5,794 bases of DNA from Burkholderia gladioli (GTDB taxonomy: Bacteria > Pseudomonadota > Gammaproteobacteria > Burkholderiales > Burkholderiaceae). The stretch spans positions 1 through 5,794 of the forward strand of contig WNEB01000116.1 in assembly GCA_009914575.1 (NCBI GenBank), in the 5' to 3' direction. Shown piece by piece: positions 1 to 5,582 of the stretch. Every line of letters begins with the position of its first letter. Position 1 is the first letter of the stretch. The notes under the pieces were generated by a model. The model made no database searches. It saw only the letters and a list, made by a program, of their open reading frames with translations, and was not told the DNA's origin. Made by a program: the position numbers and the translations under genes.

Positions 1-102
1 GGCTTGCTCGGCAAGGCCCGCGCGCAGCGCTTCGTGCTCTTGTTTACCAACAACACGACACTCAGCATCAGCACGACGGTTCGGTTTCTTGGTAGGCTTC
101 AT
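1..102 (-). CDS. Partial hypothetical protein, N-terminal 34 residues, runs off the left edge
   Basis: An ATG at 102-100 opens a minus-strand frame that stays open for 34 codons to the window edge. A good ribosome binding site (AGGAG) lies about 10 bases upstream, on the minus strand around 113-117. The visible protein starts MKPTKKPNRRADAECRVVGK and is strongly basic at first, then turns helical and Ala/Glu/Leu-rich. I do not recognise a family. The first 20 or so codons use many T- or A-ending codons (CCT, CGT, GCT, GTT, GGT, AAA, CAA), unlike the G/C-ending codons of the neighbours; the last ten visible codons are more typical. It lies 139 bp downstream of efp on the same strand, so it could be read through from efp. 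The start and binding site are seen; that the gene is real is inferred. Confidence 0.5.
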   Translation of the reverse strand, partial: MKPTKKPNRRADAECRVVGKQEHEALRAGLAEQA

Positions 103-241
103 TTCGGCGGTTCTCCTATTCGGGAGGTTGGTCCTGGAAACTCGATTCTCTCGGATTCCTACGGGAACCGCCGCCTTCAACCTTCAACTACGTTTGGGAC
201 ACCGCCGCCGGAGGGCGCTTTTCCAAGCTGATCGCGCGAAC
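103..241. other. Intergenic spacer between efp and the left-edge gene
   Basis: This 139-bp spacer holds the ribosome binding site of the left-edge gene. It also holds a small tandem duplication, two adjacent copies of CCTTCAA on the plus strand at about 178-191. I find no convincing intrinsic terminator for efp: the G/C-rich stretch near 200-215 gives only a stem of about 4 bp. On the minus strand, CTCC just upstream of the GGAG of the ribosome binding site could pair with it across a 6-nt loop, but a 4-bp stem is weak. Confidence 0.4.
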
Positions 242-799
242 TTATGCGCGGCTGCGGTACTCGTTGGTACGCGTATCGATTTCGATCTTGTCGCCGGTGT
301 TGCAGAACAGCGGCACTTGCAGCTCGTAGCCCGTTGCCAGCTTGGCGTTCTTCAGCACCTTGCCCGACGACGTGTCGCCCTTGACGGCCGGTTCCGTGTA
401 CGTGATTTCGCGCACGATGACCGTCGGCATGTCGACCGAAATGGCCTTCTCGTTGTAGAACACGACTTCGCAAGCCATGCCGTCTTCGAGGTAGTTCAGC
501 GCTTCGCCCATCATTTCGGCTTCGACTTCGAACTGGTTGTAATCGGCGTCCATGAACACGTACATCTGATCGGCGAAATACGAATACGTGACTTCCTTGC
601 GGTCGAGCACGACGACGTCGAACTTGTCGTCCGCCTTGTAAACCGATTCCTGGCCGGCGTTCGTCAGCAGGTTCTTCAGCTTCATCTTGACGACGGCGGA
701 GTTGCGGCCCGACTTGTTGTATTCGGCCTTGGCGACGACCCACGCATCGCTGCCGACCATCACGACGTTGCCTACGCGGAGTTCCTGAGCGGTTTTCAT
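242..799 (-). CDS. efp: Elongation factor P (EF-P), Arg-32 type
   Basis: EF-P binds the ribosome between the P and E sites and promotes peptide bond formation at consecutive prolines. The 185-residue product has the usual length and three-domain layout: an N-terminal KOW-like domain (about 1-63), a middle OB domain (about 66-126) and a C-terminal OB domain (about 129-185). The C-terminal signature is clear, with [16 protein letters not shown] followed by a conserved Gly-Asp. The modified loop tip reads SGRNSA with Arg at residue 32 (codon at 706-704). That marks the rhamnosylated class of EF-P rather than the lysylated class of E. coli, in agreement with earP next door. The start is supported by AGGA about 10 bases upstream and by the standard N-terminus [13 protein letters not shown]. 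It follows earP on the same strand after 165 bp, so it may be read from earP, from its own promoter, or both. Confidence 0.98.
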   Translation of the reverse strand: MKTAQELRVGNVVMVGSDAWVVAKAEYNKSGRNSAVVKMKLKNLLTNAGQESVYKADDKFDVVVLDRKEVTYSYFADQMYVFMDADYNQFEVEAEMMGEALNYLEDGMACEVVFYNEKAISVDMPTVIVREITYTEPAVKGDTSSGKVLKNAKLATGYELQVPLFCNTGDKIEIDTRTNEYRSRA

Positions 800-964
800 A
801 TCAAAACTATCCTGTGCAAAAAATTTTCCTGATGTCGCGCAACGGTCGACAACGCAAGCGGGCCATGTCTGGTTCGCTTCGCATTTCGTACGCCAGGCAC
901 GCCATGTTTCGGGCGATTGACCGGGGCCGGAACGCGCTTGCGTGGCCCGCTGTTGGATAACAGA
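800..964. other. earP-efp intergenic region with permuted inverted repeats
   Basis: This 165-bp gap has no credible reading frame and no intrinsic terminator with a T-tract after earP. It contains two overlapping inverted-repeat pairs: AGCGGGCCA at 857-865 with its complement at 943-951, and ACGCAAG at 852-858 with its complement at 937-943. The two words occur in swapped order in the two arms. On the minus strand the segment 931-950 can also fold alone (GGGCC and ACGC arms around AAGC). The end near efp holds the possible efp promoter. Confidence 0.4.
823..852 (-). promoter_or_regulatory. Possible efp promoter
   Basis: On the minus strand TTGTCG (852-847, four of six matches to the -35 consensus) is followed after 18 bp by GAAAAT (828-823, four of six matches to the -10 consensus). 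A start near 816 would leave a very short leader with the AGGA ribosome binding site just inside it. A 5-bp inverted repeat (TGTCG/CGACA, 834-838 and 847-851) overlaps the spacer and the -35 box. EF-P is normally abundant, so a promoter of its own is plausible, but the match is modest. Confidence 0.3.
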
Positions 965-2173
965 TTATTCTAACTGAGTTTTTGTGAAATCCGCCAGATT
1001 TCCGGCGAGATCGCCCACCGCCGCCAGTTCGTCCGCCCAGGCGTTCGCGCGCGCCTCGAGCGCGGCCCGGTGAGTGGCGAAATCGTCCCAGCACGGCGTG
1101 CCGGCGCCGTTCCAGGCGTGCCAGAAACGGGCGGCGGCGTCGCCCGCCGGTGCGGGCAGCGTGGCCGTCAGGTGGGCGAGCGCCGCGTCGAGCTTCGGCA
1201 GGTGGGCATCGTCGGCCTGCGGGTAGATATGCCAGACGAACGGCTTGCGTGCCCATTGCGCGCGCACGAACGAATCCTCGCCACGCACGAAGTTCAGGTC
1301 GCTGACCCACAGCAGCGCGTCGTAATCGGGTTGGGCGACGAACGCCAGGCCGTGCGCGGTCAGCCGGCCCGCCTGCGCACGGCTGCCCGCGCCGAAGCCG
1401 GGCAGTCCGAAGAACGCGGCCACGGCGGGGCAGGTGCGGCCTTCCGGTACCAGCAGCACGACCGGCTGCGTGCCGTCGCGCCATTGTTCGAGCAGCGCGC
1501 CGAGCGCCGGATTCTCGTAGGCGAACAGCGAGACGACCAGCGTGCCCGGCGCCGGCGCGGGGCCGCCGATGGCGCCTCGCCACCAGGCGTCGCGCGCCTC
1601 GGCCGAGGCCGCGAACGCTTCGCGCCGCGCGTCGAGGCCGGCTTCCTTCAACACGCCGCCCGTGCCGGGGCCGAGCCCCGGGAAGAAGAACGCCTTGTGC
1701 AGCGGATAGCGCGGGTGCGGCGACGGGCGGCGATGGAAATCGGCCGCCCAATCCTCGGAGCTAAGATATTCGAGGTTGATCCAGACCGTCGCGCGTTCGC
1801 GGCGCGCCATCGCGTAAACGTATTCGGTCGGCAGTTCGCAGGCGAACGCCTCGATCGCCACGTCGGCGATCGCGAGCGTGTCGCCGGCCTGCACCGGTTC
1901 GCCCCAGTGCTCGATCGCGATGCCGTCGATGCGCTGCTTCGCGACCGCCGGATCGAGGCCCGGCGCGAGCCGGGCGAAGGCGGCCAGATCGTCGACGAAC
2001 AGCCGCACCTGCCAGCCGTGTTCGCGCGCGAACTGCAGCGCGAGCCGCCAGCACACGCCGATGTCGCCGAAGTTGTCGACGACCGCGCAGAAAATGTCGC
2101 AGGCGAGCGGCGGTGCGTCGCCGTCGATATGGGCGGGCAACGAGGGAGGCGACGAGGCAGGGATGGAGGGCAT
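965..2173 (-). CDS. earP: EF-P arginine rhamnosyltransferase EarP
   Basis: EarP transfers rhamnose from dTDP-beta-L-rhamnose to Arg-32 of EF-P in the cytoplasm, which activates the factor. The 402-residue product has the family's N-terminal motif CDIFCAVVDNFGDIGVCWRL at about residues 25-44. Its two Asp residues, four apart (33 and 37 here), match the pair reported as essential in characterised EarP proteins. The C-terminal half carries the conserved RGEDSFVRAQWA block (297-308), followed by KPFVWHIYPQ. The fold is a two-domain GT-B glycosyltransferase. The frame is open further upstream to 2299, but that would add 42 residues overlapping uvrC. The ATG at 2173 leaves about 23 residues before the motif and fits family lengths of roughly 375-400. 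No clear ribosome binding site precedes it, so the start is less sure than the gene. It is divergent from uvrC and upstream of its substrate gene efp. Confidence 0.95.
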   Translation of the reverse strand: MPSIPASSPPSLPAHIDGDAPPLACDIFCAVVDNFGDIGVCWRLALQFAREHGWQVRLFVDDLAAFARLAPGLDPAVAKQRIDGIAIEHWGEPVQAGDTLAIADVAIEAFACELPTEYVYAMARRERATVWINLEYLSSEDWAADFHRRPSPHPRYPLHKAFFFPGLGPGTGGVLKEAGLDARREAFAASAEARDAWWRGAIGGPAPAPGTLVVSLFAYENPALGALLEQWRDGTQPVVLLVPEGRTCPAVAAFFGLPGFGAGSRAQAGRLTAHGLAFVAQPDYDALLWVSDLNFVRGEDSFVRAQWARKPFVWHIYPQADDAHLPKLDAALAHLTATLPAPAGDAAARFWHAWNGAGTPCWDDFATHRAALEARANAWADELAAVGDLAGNLADFTKTQLE

Positions 2174-2247
2174 CGAAGGAACGGGGCAATGCACTAAACT
2201 GGCGATTCTAAATGACCTGTTCGCGCACCACGGCGCCCGGATCCCGC
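2174..2247. promoter_or_regulatory. Compact divergent promoter region earP/uvrC
   Basis: The two divergent start codons are only 74 bp apart, so promoters for both genes must lie here or inside the 5' coding ends. Reading left, TAGAAT (2210-2205, five of six matches to the -10 consensus) could serve earP, with no recognisable -35 box. Reading right, TAAACT (2194-2199, four of six) could serve uvrC with a start near 2206, again without a good -35. If both are used they overlap, so the polymerases would compete for the site. Confidence 0.3.
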
Positions 2248-4431
2248 ATGACAGCCCCCGCATCCGATTCGTCACGCCCGCCCACCGAGGCCGCTCCATC
2301 CGTTCCGACCGAGGCGCCGTTCGAACCGAAGCCGATTCTCGCGCAATTGCCGCACCTGCCCGGCGTCTATCGCTATTACGACGCGGGCGGCGCGGTGCTC
2401 TACGTCGGCAAGGCGCGCAACCTGAAGAAGCGCGTCTCGAGCTATTTCAACAAGACGCTGCCGTCGCCGCGCATCGCCATGATGGTGTCGAGGATCGCGA
2501 AGATCGAAACCACGGTCACGCGCTCGGAAGCCGAGGCGCTGCTGCTCGAAAACAATCTGATCAAGGCGCTCGCGCCGCGCTACAACATCCTGTTTCGCGA
2601 CGACAAGTCGTACCCGTACCTGAAGCTGACCGGGCACGCGTTTCCGCGCATGGCGTATTACCGCGGCGCGGTCGATCGCAAGAACCAGTATTTCGGGCCG
2701 TTCCCGAGCGCGTGGGCGGTGCGCGAGAGCATCCAGATCCTGCAGCGCGTGTTCCAGTTGCGCACCTGCGAGGATTCGGTGTTCAACAACCGCACGCGGC
2801 CGTGCCTGCTGCATCAGATCGGTCGGTGCACCGCGCCGTGCGTCGGCGCGATCGGCGAGGAGGATTACGCGCGCGACGTGTCGAACGCGTCGCGCTTCCT
2901 GCTCGGGCGGCAAAGCGAGGTGATGAAGGAGCTCGAACAGAAGATGCACGCGTTCGCGGGCGAGCTGAAGTTCGAGCAGGCGGCCGCGGTGCGCAACCAG
3001 ATGAGCTCGCTGTCCACGGTGCTGCATCAGCAGGCGATCGAGGTCGGCGGCGAGAGCGACGTCGACATCCTGGCCGTGGCGGCGCTGGGCGGGCGTGTCT
3101 GCGTGAACCTGGCGATGGTGCGCGGCGGCCGCCACCTTGGCGACAAGGCGTACTTCCCGGCGCATTCCGACAGCGCGCTGGCGTTGGCGGCGGGTGTGGC
3201 AGGGGAAGGCGAGGCGGACGATGCCGCCGTCGCAACGAACGCTCCGGCGCCGGATGCGGTCGAGGAAGCGGCCGCGTTGCCGGCCGCGTTGCCGGCCGCG
3301 TTGCCGGCCGAGGTGCAAGCCGTGGAACAAGCCGCAGAACAAGCCGACGCGGCACCTGCCGACGCCGCGCCCGGCACGGACAGCGAAGCCGATGCCGAAC
3401 CAGCCGGCACGCCGATCGAAACCGAAGTGCTCGAAGCGTTCATCGCCCAGCACTATCTCGGCAATCGCGTGCCGCCGGTGCTGGTGTTCAGCCATGCGCC
3501 GTCGAATCGCGAGCTGATCGACCTGCTGATCGAGCAGGCCGGCCACAAGGTCGCGGTGCTGCGTCAGCCGCAGGGGCAGAAGCGTGCGTGGCTGACGATG
3601 GCCGAGCAGAATGCGCGGCTCGCGCTGGCGCGGCTGCTGTCGGAGCAAGGCTCGCAGCAGGCGCGCACGCGCGAGCTGGGCGACGTGCTGAATCTCGAGC
3701 CGGACGATCTCGCCGAACTGCGGATCGAATGTTTCGACATCAGCCACACGATGGGCGAGGCCACGCAGGCGTCGTGCGTGGTGTTCCATCATCACAAGAT
3801 GCAGTCGGGCGAGTACCGCCGCTACAACATCGCGGGCATCACGCCCGGCGACGATTACGCGGCGATGCGCCAGGTGCTGACGCGCCGCTACGAGAAGATG
3901 GTCGAGCAGGCGGCCGACGCGGCGGCGGCCGATGCCGAGGCCGGCATCGACGGCGATGCCACTCGCGCCACGGCGTCCGCCTCGCTGCTGCCGAGCATCG
4001 TGCTGATCGACGGCGGCAAGGGCCAGGTGGAAGTGGCGCGGCAGGTGTTCGCCGAGCTGGGCCTCGATTGCTCGATGCTGGTGGGCGTGGCGAAGGGCGA
4101 GGGGCGCAAGGTCGGCCTGGAAACGCTGATCTTCGCCGACGGCCGGCCGTCGCTCGAGCTCGGCAAGGAAAGCGCGGCGCTGATGCTGGTCGCGCAGATT
4201 CGCGACGAGGCGCACCGCTTCGCGATCACCGGCATGCGCGCCAAGCGCGCCAAGGCGCGGCAGACGTCGCGGCTGGAGGAGCTCGAAGGCGTGGGCGCGA
4301 AACGGCGTCAGCGCCTGCTCGCGCGCTTCGGCGGGCTGCGCGGCGTGGTGGCCGCGAGCGTCGAGGAACTGGCCAGCGTCGAGGGCATCTCGCACGCGCT
4401 CGCCGAGCAGATCTACCGCCAGCTTCACTGA
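2248..4431 (+). CDS. uvrC: UvrABC excinuclease subunit C (UvrC), long form with Ala-rich insertions
   Basis: UvrC makes both the 3' and 5' incisions around a lesion after UvrA/UvrB loading in nucleotide excision repair. Domains (727-residue numbering): GIY-YIG nuclease at about 35-120, with GVY (39-41), YVG (52-54), Arg-57 and the [11 protein letters not shown] helix; four Cys at 174, 186, 194 and 198, with the spacing of the reported E. coli UvrC iron-sulfur ligands; a UVR motif at about 224-259 for UvrB contact; an RNase H-like nuclease with FDISH (Asp-497), LIDGGKGQ (Asp-588) and DEAHRF (His-656); and tandem helix-hairpin-helix DNA-binding motifs at about 674-727. E. coli UvrC has about 610 residues; the excess is mostly an Ala/Glu/Asp-rich linker at about 306-388 and a second insertion at about 551-581. 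An in-frame ATG at 2212 would add 12 residues; 2248 was preferred because its MTAP N-terminus resembles Burkholderia homologues I recall. Neither start has a strong ribosome binding site. Confidence 0.97.
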   Translation: MTAPASDSSRPPTEAAPSVPTEAPFEPKPILAQLPHLPGVYRYYDAGGAVLYVGKARNLKKRVSSYFNKTLPSPRIAMMVSRIAKIETTVTRSEAEALLLENNLIKALAPRYNILFRDDKSYPYLKLTGHAFPRMAYYRGAVDRKNQYFGPFPSAWAVRESIQILQRVFQLRTCEDSVFNNRTRPCLLHQIGRCTAPCVGAIGEEDYARDVSNASRFLLGRQSEVMKELEQKMHAFAGELKFEQAAAVRNQMSSLSTVLHQQAIEVGGESDVDILAVAALGGRVCVNLAMVRGGRHLGDKAYFPAHSDSALALAAGVAGEGEADDAAVATNAPAPDAVEEAAALPAALPAALPAEVQAVEQAAEQADAAPADAAPGTDSEADAEPAGTPIETEVLEAFIAQHYLGNRVPPVLVFSHAPSNRELIDLLIEQAGHKVAVLRQPQGQKRAWLTMAEQNARLALARLLSEQGSQQARTRELGDVLNLEPDDLAELRIECFDISHTMGEATQASCVVFHHHKMQSGEYRRYNIAGITPGDDYAAMRQVLTRRYEKMVEQAADAAAADAEAGIDGDATRATASASLLPSIVLIDGGKGQVEVARQVFAELGLDCSMLVGVAKGEGRKVGLETLIFADGRPSLELGKESAALMLVAQIRDEAHRFAITGMRAKRAKARQTSRLEELEGVGAKRRQRLLARFGGLRGVVAASVEELASVEGISHALAEQIYRQLH
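3271..3306 (+). repeat. Three tandem copies of a 12-bp unit inside uvrC
   Basis: Three exact, adjacent copies of GCCGCGTTGCCG lie at 3271-3282, 3283-3294 and 3295-3306, in frame, each encoding Ala-Ala-Leu-Pro. A partial fourth unit (GCCG) follows. They sit in the middle of the low-complexity linker of UvrC. A second short duplication (GAACAAGCCG, about 3324 and 3336) follows within 30 bases, encoding a repeated Glu-Gln-Ala. The unit length is a multiple of three, so gain or loss of copies keeps the frame. Confidence 0.9.
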
Positions 4432-4457
4432 AGCGCCGCGCGCTTGGCCTGCCTGGC

Positions 4458-4486
4458 TTGTGGCAGGGCGGGCGGCGCGGCACAAT
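4458..4486 (+). promoter_or_regulatory. Possible pgsA promoter
   Basis: TTGTGG (4458-4463, three of six matches to the -35 consensus) and CACAAT (4481-4486, four of six to the -10) are separated by exactly 17 bp. The same CACAAT hexamer serves as the -10 of the much better tRNA promoter downstream. A start near 4493 would give a leader of about 22 nt before the pgsA ATG. Just upstream, the uvrC end has G/C-rich inverted repeats (4433-4439 with 4472-4478, and 4448-4453 with 4462-4467) but no T-tract, so read-through from uvrC remains possible. Confidence 0.35.
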
Positions 4487-4514
4487 TGCACATCATTTAC
4501 CCGTCCAGCCCGTC

Positions 4515-5108
4515 ATGCCGTTCAATTTCCCGATATTCCTGACCTGGGTGCGAATCGTGCTGATTCCGCTCGTCGTCGGCCTGTTCTATCTGCCGGACGT
4601 GATGATGAGCGCCGATCACCGCAACCTGGCGGCGGCGCTGGTGTTCGTGCTGGCGGCCCTGACCGACTGGTTCGACGGTTTCCTGGCCCGCAAGTGGAAT
4701 CAGACGTCGGCGTTCGGCGCGTTCCTCGACCCGGTGGCCGACAAGCTGATGGTGACGGCGGCGCTGCTGGTGCTGGTGCAGATCTCACGCATCGACGCCG
4801 CCATCGCGCTCGTGATCATCGGCCGGGAAATCGCCATTTCGGCGCTGCGCGAATGGATGGCGCAGATCGGCGCGTCGAAGAGCGTGGCCGTGAATTCGCT
4901 CGGCAAGTTCAAGACCGCCTGCCAGATGGTCGCGATACCGATGTTGCTGTATTATGGCGCGCTGCCGATTGGGGGCGGTATCACCATCGACACCCGCGTG
5001 TGGGGCCTGTGGCTCATCTACCTCGCGACGGTGCTGACGATCTGGTCGATGCTGTACTACATGAAGCTCGCGTGGCCGCAGATTCGCGAGCGGGGCGGTG
5101 CGATGTGA
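4515..5108 (+). CDS. pgsA: CDP-diacylglycerol--glycerol-3-phosphate 3-phosphatidyltransferase
   Basis: PgsA is an inner-membrane enzyme that joins CDP-diacylglycerol to glycerol-3-phosphate, giving phosphatidylglycerol phosphate and CMP, the committed step to phosphatidylglycerol and cardiolipin. The 197-residue product has the usual length. The CDP-alcohol phosphotransferase motif is complete: Asp-51, Asp-54, Gly-55, Ala-58, Arg-59, Gly-68, Asp-72 and Asp-76, in the D-x2-DG-x2-AR-x8-G-x3-D-x3-D spacing. The conserved NSLGKFKT segment (127-134) follows. Hydrophobic stretches at about 7-25, 37-50, 78-105, 135-150 and 162-182 fit the multi-helix membrane fold. The start at 4515 gives the usual N-terminus MPFNFPIFLTWVRI; the same frame is open far upstream but only as an antisense and out-of-frame shadow. 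It lies 83 bp after uvrC and has no clear ribosome binding site. Confidence 0.96.
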   Translation: MPFNFPIFLTWVRIVLIPLVVGLFYLPDVMMSADHRNLAAALVFVLAALTDWFDGFLARKWNQTSAFGAFLDPVADKLMVTAALLVLVQISRIDAAIALVIIGREIAISALREWMAQIGASKSVAVNSLGKFKTACQMVAIPMLLYYGALPIGGGITIDTRVWGLWLIYLATVLTIWSMLYYMKLAWPQIRERGGAM

Positions 5109-5127
5109 AGTTTTTATGTGTGTCGAT

Positions 5128-5176
5128 AAAAAGGGAGCGAAAAACGCTTGACATTCCGAAACAGGCTCTGCACAAT
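5128..5176 (+). promoter_or_regulatory. Strong tRNA promoter with UP-like A-tracts
   Basis: A perfect -35 hexamer TTGACA (5148-5153) is followed after exactly 17 bp by the -10 hexamer CACAAT (5171-5176), predicting a start near 5183 and a leader of about 74 nt before the tRNA-Gly. Upstream of the -35 are two A-tracts (5128-5132 and 5140-5144) about 12 bp apart, where an UP element would contact the RNA polymerase alpha subunits; this is typical of stable-RNA promoters. An A/T-only inverted repeat (5111-5117 with 5126-5132) sits between the pgsA stop and this promoter but is too weak to be a terminator. Confidence 0.75.
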
Positions 5177-5256
5177 TTCAATTATACGTTGCACTGAAAC
5201 GAACGCAGCAGCGAACGAAGCGGTAGCGCGGAGATGGCAGCAGTAAGCAGCACAAT

Positions 5257-5332
5257 GCGGGAGTAGCTCAGTTGGTAGAGCACAACCTTGCCAAGGTTGA
5301 GGTCGCGAGTTCGAGACTCGTCTCCCGCTCCA
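5257..5332 (+). tRNA. tRNA-Gly, anticodon GCC
   Basis: A complete 76-nt cloverleaf is visible. The acceptor arm GCGGGAG pairs with CTCCCGC; the D arm is GCTC/GAGC around AGTTGGTA; the anticodon arm CAACC/GGTTG encloses TTGCCAA with anticodon GCC at 5290-5292; and the T arm contains TTCGAGA. Discriminator T and an encoded CCA end the gene. It decodes GGC and GGT. It corresponds in position to glyW of E. coli, which also follows uvrC-pgsA. Confidence 0.97.
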
Positions 5333-5336
5333 AAAC

Positions 5337-5361
5337 AAGGGGAAGCCACGCTTCCCTTTTT
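5337..5361 (+). terminator. Intrinsic terminator-like hairpin after tRNA-Gly
   Basis: A stem of about 10 bp (5337-5346 with 5350-5359, one G-T pair) closes a 3-nt loop, and five T (5357-5361) begin within its 3' arm. It starts 4 bases after the tRNA CCA, so it would end a transcript cleanly behind tRNA-Gly. It lies before tRNA-Cys, so it either separates the two tRNAs or acts as a partial terminator or processing signal. Confidence 0.7.
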
Positions 5362-5450
5362 GTTTGGCAGATTTGCAAATCAACTCTGCGGAGCAAAACA
5401 ACTGCGGTCGTTGCAGGCGACATTGTGCGACGGTCCGGTAGTCCGCTTTC
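5362..5450. other. Spacer between the terminator-like hairpin and tRNA-Cys, with a 12-bp palindrome
   Basis: This spacer contains a perfect 12-bp palindrome, GATTTGCAAATC, at 5370-5381. It sits inside a slightly larger fold (GCAGA at 5368-5372 with TCTGC at 5385-5389). I see no convincing -35/-10 pair that would start tRNA-Cys separately: TTGCAG near 5411 has no matching -10 at the right distance. Confidence 0.45.
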
Positions 5451-5524
5451 GGCGCGATAGCAAAGCGGTTATGCAGCGGCCTGCAAAGCCGTGTAGGCCG
5501 GTTCGACTCCGGCTCGCGCCTCCA
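5451..5524 (+). tRNA. tRNA-Cys, anticodon GCA
   Basis: A complete 74-nt cloverleaf is visible. The acceptor arm GGCGCGA pairs with TCGCGCC; the anticodon arm GCGGC/GCCGT (one G-T pair) encloses CTGCAAA with anticodon GCA at 5483-5485; and the T arm GCCGG/CCGGC encloses TTCGACT. Discriminator T and an encoded CCA follow. It decodes TGC and TGT. Its place after tRNA-Gly matches cysT in the E. coli glyW-cysT-leuZ cluster; no tRNA-Leu is seen before the window ends. Confidence 0.97.
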
Positions 5525-5541
5525 AGTAGAACGAGATAAAA

Positions 5542-5569
5542 CCCTGATTCGTCAGGGCTTTTCTTTTTT
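5542..5569 (+). terminator. Intrinsic terminator after tRNA-Cys
   Basis: CCCTGA (5542-5547) and TCAGGG (5552-5557) form a perfect 6-bp stem closed by a TTCG tetraloop. It is followed by a T-tract broken only by single C residues (5559-5569). An outer pair, GTAGAA at 5526-5531 with TTCTAC at 5568-5573, could extend the fold. It begins 17 bases after the tRNA CCA and is the clear end of the tRNA transcript. Confidence 0.9.
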
Positions 5570-5582
5570 CTACACATTTGGT

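Noticed and set aside
89..832. A 247-codon plus-strand frame opposite efp.
   Set aside because: Antisense shadow of efp with no recognisable motif and no ribosome binding site.
4433..4478. Intrinsic terminator after uvrC.
   Set aside because: The inverted repeats are real but no T-tract follows, and the possible pgsA promoter overlaps them; at most a weak pause or attenuator.
2272..4491. A 739-codon open frame on the minus strand opposite uvrC.
   Set aside because: It mirrors uvrC codon periodicity, is rich in Arg, His, Leu and Ala, and shows no domain; a shadow of a G/C-rich gene.
1878..5108. A single open frame of 1076 codons on the plus strand that ends with PgsA, suggesting a giant fusion protein.
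   Set aside because: Upstream of 4515 it runs antisense to earP and out of frame with uvrC; the translation is Arg/Gly/Ala-rich nonsense typical of G/C-rich shadow frames. Only the last 197 codons, PgsA, are real.
5114..5401. A 95-codon minus-strand frame over tRNA-Gly.
   Set aside because: Its core (GRRVSNSRPQPWQGCALPTE) is the complement of the tRNA gene, a well-known type of false protein.
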